Below, in pieces: positions 36,507 through 44,617 of a stretch of DNA of 64,000 bases; position 1 is the stretch's first letter; each line of letters begins with the position of its first letter. The notes under the pieces were generated by a model. That model had not been told where the DNA came from, did no database searches, and worked only from the letters and a program-made list of their open reading frames with translations. The DNA is from Streptomyces venezuelae. GTDB lineage: Bacteria > Actinomycetota > Actinomycetes > Streptomycetales > Streptomycetaceae. The DNA is taken from contig NZ_CP029190.1 in the NCBI RefSeq assembly GCF_008642295.1, positions 3,091,001 through 3,155,000 of the forward strand, given 5' to 3'. Made by a program: the position numbers and the translations under genes.

Positions 36507-37610
36507 TCAGCGGCGTGCGTCTGCCTGTACGAAAAGCACGCCGAGGAAATGTCCCTGACTTTCACCTGCGAACGAGAAACGCAGACTGCGGGCACCACTG
36601 GAAAGCGCGGGGCTCAGATCGAACACGTCCGCGTCGTATCCCAGGTTGTTCACATGTTCGGGCTGTCGCCTGGACAGGGGACGTCCAAATTCTGTGATAG
36701 TAGAATTCATCACATCATTGAAGGGGTTTTCCGCGTCACTGAGACCCACCCTCCGACCACTGTCGGCGGTCACGGTGAGTGAGTCCCCGAGGGTCCCGCG
36801 GTCTCCGTCGTAGCCGACCACCCCCGCCTTGCCCGCACCCCGGGCCGGCACGTCCAGTCCGTCGATCTCCACCACCGCGGCGGCGTTCTCACGGTCACCG
36901 GAGACCGGCGCCTCGAACCCGTCCCAGAGCGAGACCCGGCGCAGCGGCTCCTCCGGGTGCTCGTAGGCGACCACCAGCGTCCAGCCGCCCCAGGCCCCGG
37001 TCTGCGAGTGGCCCATGGCGATGTTGAGCTGGGCCACCGTCCACATCCCGGCACCGCCCTTGCGGACCAGCGGGGTCACATCGGCGGAGGCCTGGTAGGC
37101 GTCGCTGCCCGCATCGGTCCGGTGCCCGATCACGGTGTCGGCCAGTACGTCCTTGTACGAGCCGCCAGGTTCGGCGACCAGCACCCGGCCGTTGTCCTCC
37201 GGCGGCTTCTGCTCACCGACCCGCAGGTTCCCGCCCCAGTACAGGCGCGCGTACGAGACCTTGGCGCCGGTCGGGATCTTCAGCTCGGCCCGGGTGGAGT
37301 TGTAGGTGTCCGGGTCCTTGTCGACCTCGCTGTAGAACATCTCGAACTCACCGTTGACCCCCGCCGCGCCCTTCTTCACCTCGGCGCAGGGCGCGGCCCC
37401 CTCGGCCGCCTCCCTGCGGCAGCTGATCCCGGAGTTGGAGGCCCGGACCAGCCCTCCGTGCTGCACGGCCTGATAACGCTGTGTGAACTGGATCCGGGGC
37501 AATTCCTTCGGCGCCGGAGCGGCTGCGGCACCGGTGACCGGCGCGTTGAGCGAAAGAGCGAGGGAGGACACAAGACCGAGTGCGCCGAGGATTCTGCGGG
37601 AGGAACCCAT
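36507..37610 (-). CDS. secreted DUF3344-like protein
   Basis: A 367-aa exported protein with a signal peptide (ILGALGLVSSLALSLNAPVTGAAAA). The mature part is beta-rich (VSYARLYWGGNL, TLVVAYEHP, VVEIDGLDVP) and resembles the DUF3344 surface/adhesin-like family; this family number is from memory. ATG at 37610 gives the proper signal peptide. It sits just upstream of the exopolysaccharide operon on the same strand, so it may be a surface partner of that polymer. Confidence 0.7.
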   Translation of the reverse strand: MGSSRRILGALGLVSSLALSLNAPVTGAAAAPAPKELPRIQFTQRYQAVQHGGLVRASNSGISCRREAAEGAAPCAEVKKGAAGVNGEFEMFYSEVDKDPDTYNSTRAELKIPTGAKVSYARLYWGGNLRVGEQKPPEDNGRVLVAEPGGSYKDVLADTVIGHRTDAGSDAYQASADVTPLVRKGGAGMWTVAQLNIAMGHSQTGAWGGWTLVVAYEHPEEPLRRVSLWDGFEAPVSGDRENAAAVVEIDGLDVPARGAGKAGVVGYDGDRGTLGDSLTVTADSGRRVGLSDAENPFNDVMNSTITEFGRPLSRRQPEHVNNLGYDADVFDLSPALSSGARSLRFSFAGESQGHFLGVLFVQADARR

Positions 37611-37826
37611 GACCCTGTCACCATTTTCGATCATTGGGACGAAACAGGTTCCGCACTTTGTCAGAAATCGAGCTCGAAATCACGCCGGACTCGCTCGTAC
37701 GGCCTTTTGGGCGATGGCACGCACCCAACCGGACGGCAGGTCGTTACAGGGCCTGCGCCGCCGTTCGAACCCAGGAACACCCGGCCGTCAACGCGGACCG
37801 CGGATGGCGGCATCCGGGTGAAGCCA

Positions 37827-37855
37827 CGCAACCCAAACCGGTCCCGGACCGTTGA
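37827..37855 (+). promoter_or_regulatory. candidate sigma-BldN-type promoter of the first rodlin
   Basis: CGCAAC at 37827-37832, 17-bp spacer, CGTTGA at 37850-37855. The consensus I recall for sigma-BldN promoters is CGTAAC-N16-CGTTGA. The second rodlin has a parallel arrangement (41381-41408), and both leave a leader of about 39 nt. Confidence 0.6.
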
Positions 37856-37900
37856 TCCGGTTGCTCCTGTACCGGGCAATCCTTCAGAAATGGGACGACA

Positions 37901-38302
37901 GTGATCAAGAAGATGATGGCCACCGCGGCGGTCGCCGCCGGCGTCGTGGGCATGGGCTCGGCCCAGGCGATGGCTATCGGCAACGACAACGGCATCAACA
38001 CCGTGAACGGCAACGGCGCCGCGCAGATCTACGGCAACCAGGCCACCTACGGCAAGATGAGCCCGCAGATGGCGCTGATCCAGGGCTCGCTCAACAAGCC
38101 CTGCATCGCCCTCCCGGCGAAGGCCAACCTGCAGTCGCTGGTCGGTGCCGTTCCCATCGGCGTCCAGGACATCCCGGTCCTGTCCAGCCCGCAGAACCAG
38201 CAGTGCACCGAGAACTCCACCCAGGCCAAGGGCGACGAGGCCCTCTCGCACATCCTGGACAACATCCCGATCCTCTCCGGCAACGTCTCCGCCGGCAGCT
38301 GA
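37901..38302 (+). CDS. rdl: rodlin
   Basis: A 133-aa exported sheath protein. Signal peptide (MATAAVAAGVVGMGSAQAMA), then the conserved mature rodlin with IGNDNGINTVNGNG, QIYGNQATYG, NKPCIALPAK, GVQDIPVLSSPQNQQCTENSTQAKGDE (two cysteines) and a C-terminal ILDNIPILSGN. Rodlins organise chaplin fibrils into rodlets on aerial hyphae and spores. GTG at 37901. A strong terminator follows the stop. Confidence 0.95.
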   Translation: MIKKMMATAAVAAGVVGMGSAQAMAIGNDNGINTVNGNGAAQIYGNQATYGKMSPQMALIQGSLNKPCIALPAKANLQSLVGAVPIGVQDIPVLSSPQNQQCTENSTQAKGDEALSHILDNIPILSGNVSAGS

Positions 38303-38313
38303 TCGCGGGTCAA

Positions 38314-38351
38314 GGCGAGGCCGTCGCACCTTCGGGCGCGGCGGCCTCGCC
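38314..38351 (+). terminator. terminator after first rodlin
   Basis: A 14-bp stem GGCGAGGCCGTCGC / GCGGCGGCCTCGCC with one mismatch and a 10-nt loop, 11 bp after the stop. Confidence 0.8.
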
Positions 38352-38466
38352 GCATAAACGGGTGAATTACCTCCGGGTCGCGCGAAATATGCGGTTTCCT
38401 TTTCCGGAGCAGCTCGTTGTTATTTCTGCAGCGGCAAAACGTCGCTACGGGAAGGATCGAAATCAA

Positions 38467-38700
38467 ATGAAGTACAAGAAGGCAGTCGTGCTCACCGCCG
38501 GCGCCCTGATGGCCGTCGGTGCCGCCGCCCCCGCGATGGCCGACGCCGACGCCAGCGGCAAGGCCGCCCACTCCCCCGGCGTCGCCTCCGGCAACCTCGT
38601 CCAGGTCCCGGTGAACATCCCGGTGAACCTCTGCGGCAACACCGTGAACATCATCGCGCTGCTGAACCCCGCGTTCGGCAACACCTGCGTCAACGCCTGA
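38467..38700 (+). CDS. chp: short chaplin
   Basis: A 77-aa chaplin: signal peptide ending AAPAMADA, then one chaplin domain (HSPGVASGNLVQVPVNIPVNLCGNTVNIIALLNPAFGNTCVNA) with its two conserved cysteines. Short chaplins are secreted, self-assemble into amyloid fibrils, and lower surface tension so that aerial hyphae can grow. Flanked by hairpin terminators on both sides. Confidence 0.95.
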   Translation: MKYKKAVVLTAGALMAVGAAAPAMADADASGKAAHSPGVASGNLVQVPVNIPVNLCGNTVNIIALLNPAFGNTCVNA

Positions 38701-38746
38701 TCCGGCGCGCCCAGCGCCGGCGCCCGCAAGGGCAGACCTCCTCGGG

Positions 38747-38784
38747 GTGGCCTCGGAGTGCACGGCGGTGCACTCCGAGGCCAC
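38747..38784 (+). terminator. terminator between short chaplin and LAETG chaplin
   Basis: A perfect 17-bp stem GTGGCCTCGGAGTGCAC / GTGCACTCCGAGGCCAC with loop GGCG. It ends only 46 bp before the next chaplin start, so the latter either relies on read-through or has a promoter inside the hairpin region. Confidence 0.85.
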
Positions 38785-38830
38785 GCTCGATTCAGCACCG
38801 GCAGCAGCGCCGGTAGACAGGGAAGGACCC

Positions 38831-39781
38831 ATGCGACAGGTACTGAGCCGACAGGTACTGAGCAAGGGAGTACTCACGGCGGCAGCCGCCTCCGGCCTGC
38901 TGTCGATCGCAGGCGGGGCCGCGTTCGCGCACAACGGAGCGACCGCCGAGGCCGCGCATTCACCGGGAGTCCTGGCGGGCAACAGCGTCGCCGTCCCGGT
39001 CACCTTCTCGCCGAACGTCTGCGGCAACACCGTGGATCCGGCCGGCGCGCTGAACCCCGCCTTCGGCAACCACTGCGCGAACGGGACCGGCGGGGAGAAG
39101 GACTTCGACTACTCCCGCCATCTGAGCCCGGAGCACGCCGAGGCCTTCGAGCAGTACCTGGACGGGCGGGAGCCCGCGCCCCGGCCCGAACCGGAGCCCG
39201 CACACCGGTACCGGCCGCCGGCACCGCAGCCCGCGCCCGAACCGGCACACGAGCCGCAGCCCGCTCCCGAACCCGCACCGCAGCCCGAGCCGCAGCAGGG
39301 CCACGAGCCGCACCAGGACGGATACGGCGGCCCCGGGAAGGACGGGGGGAAGGAAGAGGAGGAGTGCGACGACCACCCGCCGGCCCCCACGCCGCCGGTG
39401 CACCACGCTCCCCCGGCCCCGCCCCAGGCCGAGCCGGAACCCGCGCCCGCCCCCGCTCCGCCCCGGGGCAGCCACGTCGTGGAGCGCCCGGCGGTTCCTG
39501 TCGCCCCGCCCGCCGACCAGCCTCCGGCCCCGCCGGCCGGCGACCTCCCGGTCGAGGTGCCCCCCGCTCCCGTACCGCCGCCCGCGCCCGCCCCCGTACC
39601 GGAGGCCGGTCCGGCGGTGACCCCGCCGCCCGCGCCGCTGCCGGCCCCCGCGCCCGCCCCGGTGGCGGAGGTCCCGATGCTGGCCGAGACCGGCGCCGGC
39701 TCTCCGGAGGCACTGGCCGCCCTCGCCACCGCCCTGCTGCTCGGCGGGTCCATCCTGTACCGGCGGTCCCGTATCAACTGA
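38831..39781 (+). CDS. chp: single-domain chaplin with Pro-rich spacer and LAETG sorting signal
   Basis: A 316-aa cell-wall-anchored chaplin-like protein. A signal peptide is followed by one chaplin domain (HSPGVLAGNSVAVPVTFSPNVCGN...ALNPAFGNHCANG, two Cys), a roughly 190-residue Pro/Ala/Glu-rich spacer, and an LAETG sortase-E type motif at about 284-288 with a hydrophobic stretch and the basic tail RRSRIN. Long chaplins usually carry two chaplin domains; here only one is present, which is unusual. Sortase would tie it to peptidoglycan. GGAAGGA precedes the ATG. Confidence 0.88.
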   Translation: MRQVLSRQVLSKGVLTAAAASGLLSIAGGAAFAHNGATAEAAHSPGVLAGNSVAVPVTFSPNVCGNTVDPAGALNPAFGNHCANGTGGEKDFDYSRHLSPEHAEAFEQYLDGREPAPRPEPEPAHRYRPPAPQPAPEPAHEPQPAPEPAPQPEPQQGHEPHQDGYGGPGKDGGKEEEECDDHPPAPTPPVHHAPPAPPQAEPEPAPAPAPPRGSHVVERPAVPVAPPADQPPAPPAGDLPVEVPPAPVPPPAPAPVPEAGPAVTPPPAPLPAPAPAPVAEVPMLAETGAGSPEALAALATALLLGGSILYRRSRIN

Positions 39782-39806
39782 TTCATCGGAAAAACATGGA
39801 AAGAGC

Positions 39807-39848
39807 GTGCGGCCGGAGAATCCCTGCATCGGGATTCTCCGGCCGCAC
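39807..39848 (+). terminator. terminator after the LAETG chaplin
   Basis: A perfect 18-bp stem (39807-39824 with 39831-39848, arms beginning GTGCGGCCGGAG) and loop TGCATC. One of the strongest hairpins in the window. Confidence 0.9.
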
Positions 39849-39925
39849 GAGTTTCCGCAACCGGGCGGGATCGTTAGCCAGGGCGATAGTGGCGCGAGGG
39901 TCGCCACAGGAAAAGGATTCCGAAA

Positions 39926-40276
39926 ATGAAGTATTCGAAGGCCGCTGCCGCCGTCGCCGGGACCGTCGCCGCGCTCGCGGCCTCCGGTGCCGCCCCCGCC
40001 CTCGCCGCGGAGGGGGGGATGGTGCCGCCCATGAGCCTGAACGGCGGGGTGACCGACACGCTGAACGCCGCCGCACCGGTGACCGCGAACCTTCCCCAGC
40101 ACCTCGGCAACGGCCTGGCCGAGCAGGCCGCACCCGTCAACCAGGCCGTCGGTGTCGTGCAGGGCGTGAACAAGGCCCGCAACAACGCCCCCGGGCAGCT
40201 GCTGGAGTCCGCCAACCTGGTCGGCCAGGTCGCGCCCATGCTCGGCGGGCTGAAGGTGAACGGCGGCCAGGGCTGA
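39926..40276 (+). CDS. small secreted hypothetical protein
   Basis: A 116-aa protein with a signal peptide (VAGTVAALAASGAAPALA) and a mature part rich in Asn, Gln, Ala and Val with no cysteines (NGGVTDTLNAAAPVTANLPQHLGN). It sits in the chaplin/rodlin island and shares their signal-peptide style, so a role in the hyphal surface is likely but unproved. The family is not recognised with confidence. Confidence 0.75.
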   Translation: MKYSKAAAAVAGTVAALAASGAAPALAAEGGMVPPMSLNGGVTDTLNAAAPVTANLPQHLGNGLAEQAAPVNQAVGVVQGVNKARNNAPGQLLESANLVGQVAPMLGGLKVNGGQG

Positions 40277-40298
40277 CCCCCTGCCCCGCGTCGGTAAA

Positions 40299-40337
40299 AC
40301 TGTGGGCGCCACCGGCCTGGCCGGTGGCGCCCACAGT
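40299..40337. terminator. bidirectional terminator between convergent genes
   Basis: A perfect 18-bp stem (40299-40316 with 40320-40337, arms starting ACTGTGGGCGCC) with a 3-nt loop, lying between two convergent small genes, so it can stop both. Confidence 0.9.
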
Positions 40338-40360
40338 GATGGATCCGACGGATCGAAAGA

Positions 40361-40600
40361 TCAGTCGTTGATGCAGACGTTGCCGAACGCCGGGTTCAGC
40401 GCGCCGATGATGCTGACCGCGTTGCCGCAGACGTTGATCGGAACGTGCACCGGCACCTGGACCAGGTTGCCCGAGAGGACACCGGGGGAGCCGACGGCCG
40501 CGCCCTCGGCCTTGGAGTCGGCGACGGAGGCACCGGCGGCACCGGCGACAGCGAGACCGGCACCGGCCAGGGCTACGGCGGCCTTCTTGGCAGTGTTCAT
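40361..40600 (-). CDS. chp: short chaplin
   Basis: A 79-aa chaplin with signal peptide (VALAGAGLAVAGAAGASVADS) and one domain (VGSPGVLSGNLVQVPVHVPINVCGNAVSIIGALNPAFGNVCIND) with two cysteines, of the type closest to ChpH/ChpF in my recollection. It is convergent with the preceding hypothetical gene and shares its terminator. Confidence 0.94.
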   Translation of the reverse strand: MNTAKKAAVALAGAGLAVAGAAGASVADSKAEGAAVGSPGVLSGNLVQVPVHVPINVCGNAVSIIGALNPAFGNVCIND

Positions 40601-40742
40601 GGGAAGTGCACCTTCTGTTCGATGTTCTGCCCCGATCCGGGGCTCACACCGAGCGAAACGTCCCCGCCCCCGGGACGACACGGTTCCGGGGGCAAGACGA
40701 CCTGTTCAGCTCAATGACCGTAACCACGGACGGTCCCGGGCG

Positions 40743-41183
40743 TTACGCGGTACCGGCCGCCGGCAGCACGGAGGGCGGGACGATCTCCGGGAGCTCCGGG
40801 ACGATCTCCGGGAGCTCGGGCACGATCTCGACGGGCGTCGCCGGCGCCGGCAGGGCCGGCGGGGTCAGCGGGGGCAGCTCCGGGATCTGCACTCCGGGGA
40901 TCGACGGCAGCTCGAGCCCCGGGATGTTGAGGTCCGGGAGTCCGACCTCCGGGAGCGTGATCTCCGGGATGGTGATCTCGGGCAGCGCGACCCCGGCCGG
41001 CAGGATGCCCCTGATGGCGTCGAGGATGCCCTTCACGAGGTCGTCGATGGGACCGGCGGCTGCCGCCTGCGGAGCGGCGGCCCGCTCCGTTTCGAGGGCG
41101 CTCGCGGGGCCGGCCGCGCCCATGAGTATGGCGGCGGCGAGGGTGGCGGGGACTAGTACGCGAGTCGCCTTCTTGAGGTGCAT
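40743..41183 (-). CDS. secreted Leu-Pro-Glu-repeat protein
   Basis: A 146-aa exported protein. Signal peptide (LVPATLAAAILMGAAGPASA) followed by a mature part built largely from short periodic units of the form (I/L)P-x-(I/V/L) such as LPEITIPEITLPEVGLPDLNIPG, then repeated VPELPEI. No cysteines. The repeat suggests an extended fibrous or polyproline-like structure. It is placed among the chaplins and rodlins and diverges from the second rodlin. I do not recognise the family. Confidence 0.8.
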   Translation of the reverse strand: MHLKKATRVLVPATLAAAILMGAAGPASALETERAAAPQAAAAGPIDDLVKGILDAIRGILPAGVALPEITIPEITLPEVGLPDLNIPGLELPSIPGVQIPELPPLTPPALPAPATPVEIVPELPEIVPELPEIVPPSVLPAAGTA

Positions 41184-41380
41184 GGGCGTTCCTTCTGCTG
41201 GGACGTGCAGGAGCGGACACCAGCGGTCCGCTTCCTCACCCACCGTGCGAACACCCGCTACGGACCGCAACACGATCTTGACGCACTGCGGGGTGCGTAC
41301 GGGCCTCGCGCAGGCGTCCGGGCCCGGCTCACCCTGGCCGGGGAAAAGATGCACCCGGACGAGCCGTTTGAGTGAAGCAG

Positions 41381-41408
41381 CGGAACCAACCCCGAGCCGG
41401 GCAGTTGA
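41381..41408 (+). promoter_or_regulatory. candidate sigma-BldN-type promoter of the second rodlin
   Basis: CGGAAC at 41381-41386, 16-bp spacer, AGTTGA at 41403-41408. Each element differs by one base from the recalled CGTAAC-N16-CGTTGA consensus. Placement matches the first rodlin (leader of about 39 nt). Confidence 0.6.
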
Positions 41409-41453
41409 TCAGGGCGCTCCATCAGCGGGCACTCGTGCGACAAAAGGACCGAA

Positions 41454-41864
41454 ATGCTCAAGAAGATCATGGCCACTGCCGCAACCGCCGCCGCGGTGGT
41501 CGGTGCGGGCGCCGCGATGGCCACCCCGGCGATGGCCATCGGCAACGACAACGGCGTCAACACCGTCAACGGCAACGGTGCCCAGCAGATCTACGGCAAC
41601 CAGAAGACCCACGGCGACATGAGCCCGCAGCTCAGCGCGGTCCAGGGCACCCTCAACAAGCCCTGCATCGCCCTGCCCGTCAAGGTGAACGCCCAGTCGC
41701 TGGTCGGTCTCACGCCCATCGGCGTCCAGGACATCAACGTCCTGTCGAACCCGCAGAACCAGCAGTGCACCGAGAACTCCACCCAGGCCAAGGGCGACGA
41801 GCCGCTGTCGCACATCCTCAGCAACATCCCGATCCTCTCGGGCAACGCCTCGGTCGGCAGCTGA
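41454..41864 (+). CDS. rdl: rodlin (second copy)
   Basis: A 136-aa rodlin whose mature part is very similar to the first copy (IGNDNGVNTVNGNG, QIYGNQKTHG, NKPCIALPVK, NVLSNPQNQQCTENSTQAKGDE). It is likewise exported and binds chaplin fibrils. The near-identical block around QNQQCTENSTQAKGDE suggests recent duplication or gene conversion between copies 3.5 kb apart. Confidence 0.95.
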   Translation: MLKKIMATAATAAAVVGAGAAMATPAMAIGNDNGVNTVNGNGAQQIYGNQKTHGDMSPQLSAVQGTLNKPCIALPVKVNAQSLVGLTPIGVQDINVLSNPQNQQCTENSTQAKGDEPLSHILSNIPILSGNASVGS

Positions 41865-41924
41865 CCCCGCTCCCTCTTCCGGTCCGGGCCTCCGACGCCC
41901 GCGTGGAGCGATGCGGTGATGTGA

Positions 41925-41961
41925 CGAGGGCCCCGGCAGCCACCAGCTGCCGGGGCCCTCG
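41925..41961. terminator. bidirectional terminator after second rodlin
   Basis: A perfect 16-bp stem CGAGGGCCCCGGCAGC / GCTGCCGGGGCCCTCG with loop CACCA, between the convergent rodlin and VKOR genes. Confidence 0.88.
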
Positions 41962-42007
41962 CCCTCGTGCGGCGCCCGGGAAACCCGCGGACCCCCCGGG
42001 GACACCC

Positions 42008-42658
42008 CTAGCCGGTCCAGAACTCCCACCACCGGGTGAGGACCAGCATCCCGATCACTCCGAGGTGCAGGGCCGGCGGCGCCCACCCGAAGTCCGCGAA
42101 GAAGGCCCGGACCGGGGCAGGGGCGGGCAGGATGCCGGTCCGGACGGTGTGCGCGGTCACCGCCCAGAACATCAGCAGCGTCGCCACCCAGGCCAGACAG
42201 CACCACAGGCAGAGCGCGTTGATCTCGTACAGCGACTGGACCATCAGCCAGGCGCAGAAGCCCGTTCCGAAGACCGTGCCGGCGTTCAATCCCAGCCAGA
42301 ACCAGCCCCGGTAGCGGGCACCCGCCAGCAGGCCCGCGCCGATGCACACCACCATCGCGTAGGCGACCAGTCCGAGCATCGGATTGGGGAAGCCGAACGC
42401 GGCGGCCTGCTCGCTCTTCATCACGCTGCCGCAGGAGATGACCGGGTTCAGACTGCACGCCGGTTTGAAGGACGGATCCTCCAGGAGATGGAACTTGTCC
42501 AGGGTGATGACCCAGGAAGCCAGTACTCCGGCGGCTCCGGTGAGCACCAGGAGCCAGGCCAACGCCCGTGACGGGGCGGGGGGTTCGCCGTCCGGGCGAC
42601 TGCGGGCCGGCCCCTGTTGGCGGGGGACGCCCACGGTGTTCGCTGCATTGGTTGCCAT
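42008..42658 (-). CDS. vitamin K epoxide reductase (VKOR) family protein
   Basis: A 216-aa membrane protein that regenerates DsbA-like oxidants using menaquinone, and so helps form disulphide bonds in exported proteins. Four or five helices; the redox motif CLWC is followed by another Cys (ALCLWCCL) and the loop Cys pair is in CSLNPVISCG. ATG at 42658 is used. Its location next to the disulphide-containing rodlin and chaplin genes is suggestive but may be coincidence. Confidence 0.9.
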   Translation of the reverse strand: MATNAANTVGVPRQQGPARSRPDGEPPAPSRALAWLLVLTGAAGVLASWVITLDKFHLLEDPSFKPACSLNPVISCGSVMKSEQAAAFGFPNPMLGLVAYAMVVCIGAGLLAGARYRGWFWLGLNAGTVFGTGFCAWLMVQSLYEINALCLWCCLAWVATLLMFWAVTAHTVRTGILPAPAPVRAFFADFGWAPPALHLGVIGMLVLTRWWEFWTG

Positions 42659-42849
42659 GTGGCCATACTCCACCGATCCACCCCAGACAGTGGTGAACCA
42701 TGCTTTTCCCTATGCAAGTTGACCTGAAGGGGTGGCGGGAACCCCTGGTGCTTCCCGGACGTTTTACCGAACCCCGGACGTGATGTCAGAACGAGGGGCT
42801 ACGTTGAGCTCCCGCGAAGTCACAAGCTGCGACGGCCTGGAGACCCACC

Positions 42850-43638
42850 TTGAGCGATCCGTACGAGACAACCGAGGCCCACCTCGAACGACTCCTGGGC
42901 CGCGCCCTCAACTCCTTCGACCTGCCGGACCGGCTGGTCGAGCGCCTCGGTACGGCGCTCGCGCACAGCTCCTCGCTCTACAGCACGCACCACAGCCCGG
43001 CCTCGGGCCTGTGGCGGGAGACCCACCGGCACACCTACCTGCTGGCCGACGGCACCCCGGCCTCCCTGTGGGAACTGGCCTACCGGCTGGACGCGGACCG
43101 GGCCGTCCGGCATGAGGTCTTCGCCGGCCGGGCCGAGCTCTCGCTGGCCGTGAACCGGCTGTTCGGCGAGGCGGATCCGGCCACCCATGCGGAGTTCACG
43201 CTGCTGCCCGACGACCTCGAGGACCCCGACGGGGCGGTGGACGATGTGGCCGTGCTGAGCGCACTGTTCGCCGCCTCCGTCTCCACCCCGCTGCAGGGGC
43301 GTCGCGGCTATGCCGTGGACGAGTCCGCCGACCACGCCCGCCGGGTGCTGCGCCGGGCGGAGAACGCGGACCGCCCGGGCGCGGACACGGCCCGGGTGCT
43401 GCGGTCGGCGTACGCCCACCGGATCACCCAGGCGTTCGGCACCCGGCAGTGCCTGTCGGACGGCCGGGACGCCGGATTCAGCCTCTACGAGCACGCGTTC
43501 ATGCTGCTGGACGGGACCGAGCTCAGCCTGTGGGAGGTCGAGCACACGGCCACCCCCGACGGCCGGCACATGTGCGAGGTGTACGAGAGCGAGCCGGCCG
43601 CCCGCGAGGCCATGGAACTCCGCGCCCGGGTCCGCTGA
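42850..43638 (+). CDS. DUF6227-like protein
   Basis: A 262-aa cytoplasmic protein with no membrane segment. Family-like segments are TEAHLERLLGRALNSFDLPD at the start and SLYEHAFMLLDGTELSLWEVEHT at the end. The start is TTG at 42850 behind GGAG. I recall this as the DUF6227 family of Streptomyces; no function is known. Confidence 0.75.
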   Translation: MSDPYETTEAHLERLLGRALNSFDLPDRLVERLGTALAHSSSLYSTHHSPASGLWRETHRHTYLLADGTPASLWELAYRLDADRAVRHEVFAGRAELSLAVNRLFGEADPATHAEFTLLPDDLEDPDGAVDDVAVLSALFAASVSTPLQGRRGYAVDESADHARRVLRRAENADRPGADTARVLRSAYAHRITQAFGTRQCLSDGRDAGFSLYEHAFMLLDGTELSLWEVEHTATPDGRHMCEVYESEPAAREAMELRARVR

Positions 43639-43657
43639 GCGCGGCCGGCCGGCCCGG

Positions 43658-44617
43658 TCAGCGGGCGCTGTGGTGCGCCGGTTCGGTCAGCGGCAGGTCC
43701 AGCGGGACGTCCCGGGTGACCGTGACGGCGGAGGGGCACAGGTCGGCCGGGGTGGGCATGGCGCTGCCCGGCAGGCCGGCCGCCGCCGCACCGTGCGCCA
43801 GGGCCGAGGCCAGGGCGGCCGGGCCGGTACCTCCTGCGATCAGGAAGCCGGCCAGTGAGGCATCGCCCGCGCCCGCAGTGCTGCGGACCGTGGCGACCTC
43901 GGCCCTGCCGTAGTGGATGCCGGACTCCTCGACCAGCAGCTGGCCGTCCGCGCCCAGGCTGGCCAGCACCGTGCCCGCACCCAGCGCCCGGAGCTCCTCG
44001 GCGGCCTTGGCGACCTCGCCCAGGGTGGCCAGCGGGCGCCCGACCGCCTCGGCGAGCTCGGCGGCGTTCGGCTTGACCACCTCGGGCCGAGCGGACAGGG
44101 CGGCGAGCAGGGCCGGGCCGGAGGTGTCCAGGGCGATCCGGGTGCCCGCCTCGCGGGCGCGGGCAACCAGATCGGCGTACCACTCGGGCGGCAGTCCGCG
44201 CGGCAGGCTGCCGCAGCAGGCGATCCAGTCGGCCGCAGCGGAGTGCCGGCGGACGGTGTCGAGGAGCAGCAGGGACTCGTCGGCGGTGAGCTCGGGTCCG
44301 GGTGCGTTGATCTTCGTCAGGGTGCCGGCGTGCTCGGCCAGGGAGATGTTGGAGCGGGTCTGCCCGGCCACGGACACCACGGTCACGTCCACGCCTTCGG
44401 CGGTGAGGAGTTCGGCGATCAGCGCGCCGGGGGTGCCGCCCAGCGGGAGGACTGCGGTGGTGCGGAAGCCGGCGGCGGCGACGGCGCGCGAGACGTTGAC
44501 CCCTTTGCCGCCCGGATCGATCCGGTCGCCGGTGGCGCGGAGCACCCGGCCGCGGTCCAGGGCGGGGATCTCGTAGGTCCGGTCCAGGGAGGGGTTGGGC
44601 GTGACGGTGAGGATCAT
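43658..44617 (-). CDS. fruK: 1-phosphofructokinase
   Basis: A 319-aa PfkB-family kinase that phosphorylates fructose-1-phosphate to the bisphosphate after PTS uptake. PfkB signatures are NPSLDRTYEI, GGKGVNVSRA, DTSGPALLAALSA and the catalytic STAGAGDASLAGFL. Its ATG overlaps the fruR stop (ATGA), so the two are one operon. The usual third gene, fruA, is not next to it. Confidence 0.93.
   Translation of the reverse strand: MILTVTPNPSLDRTYEIPALDRGRVLRATGDRIDPGGKGVNVSRAVAAAGFRTTAVLPLGGTPGALIAELLTAEGVDVTVVSVAGQTRSNISLAEHAGTLTKINAPGPELTADESLLLLDTVRRHSAAADWIACCGSLPRGLPPEWYADLVARAREAGTRIALDTSGPALLAALSARPEVVKPNAAELAEAVGRPLATLGEVAKAAEELRALGAGTVLASLGADGQLLVEESGIHYGRAEVATVRSTAGAGDASLAGFLIAGGTGPAALASALAHGAAAAGLPGSAMPTPADLCPSAVTVTRDVPLDLPLTEPAHHSAR

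Noticed and set aside
40719..40746. sigma-BldN promoter for the chaplin at 40600 (minus-strand CGTAAC-N16-GGTTAC)
   Set aside because: The -10 element differs from CGTTGA at several positions and the leader would be about 110 nt; too weak to annotate.
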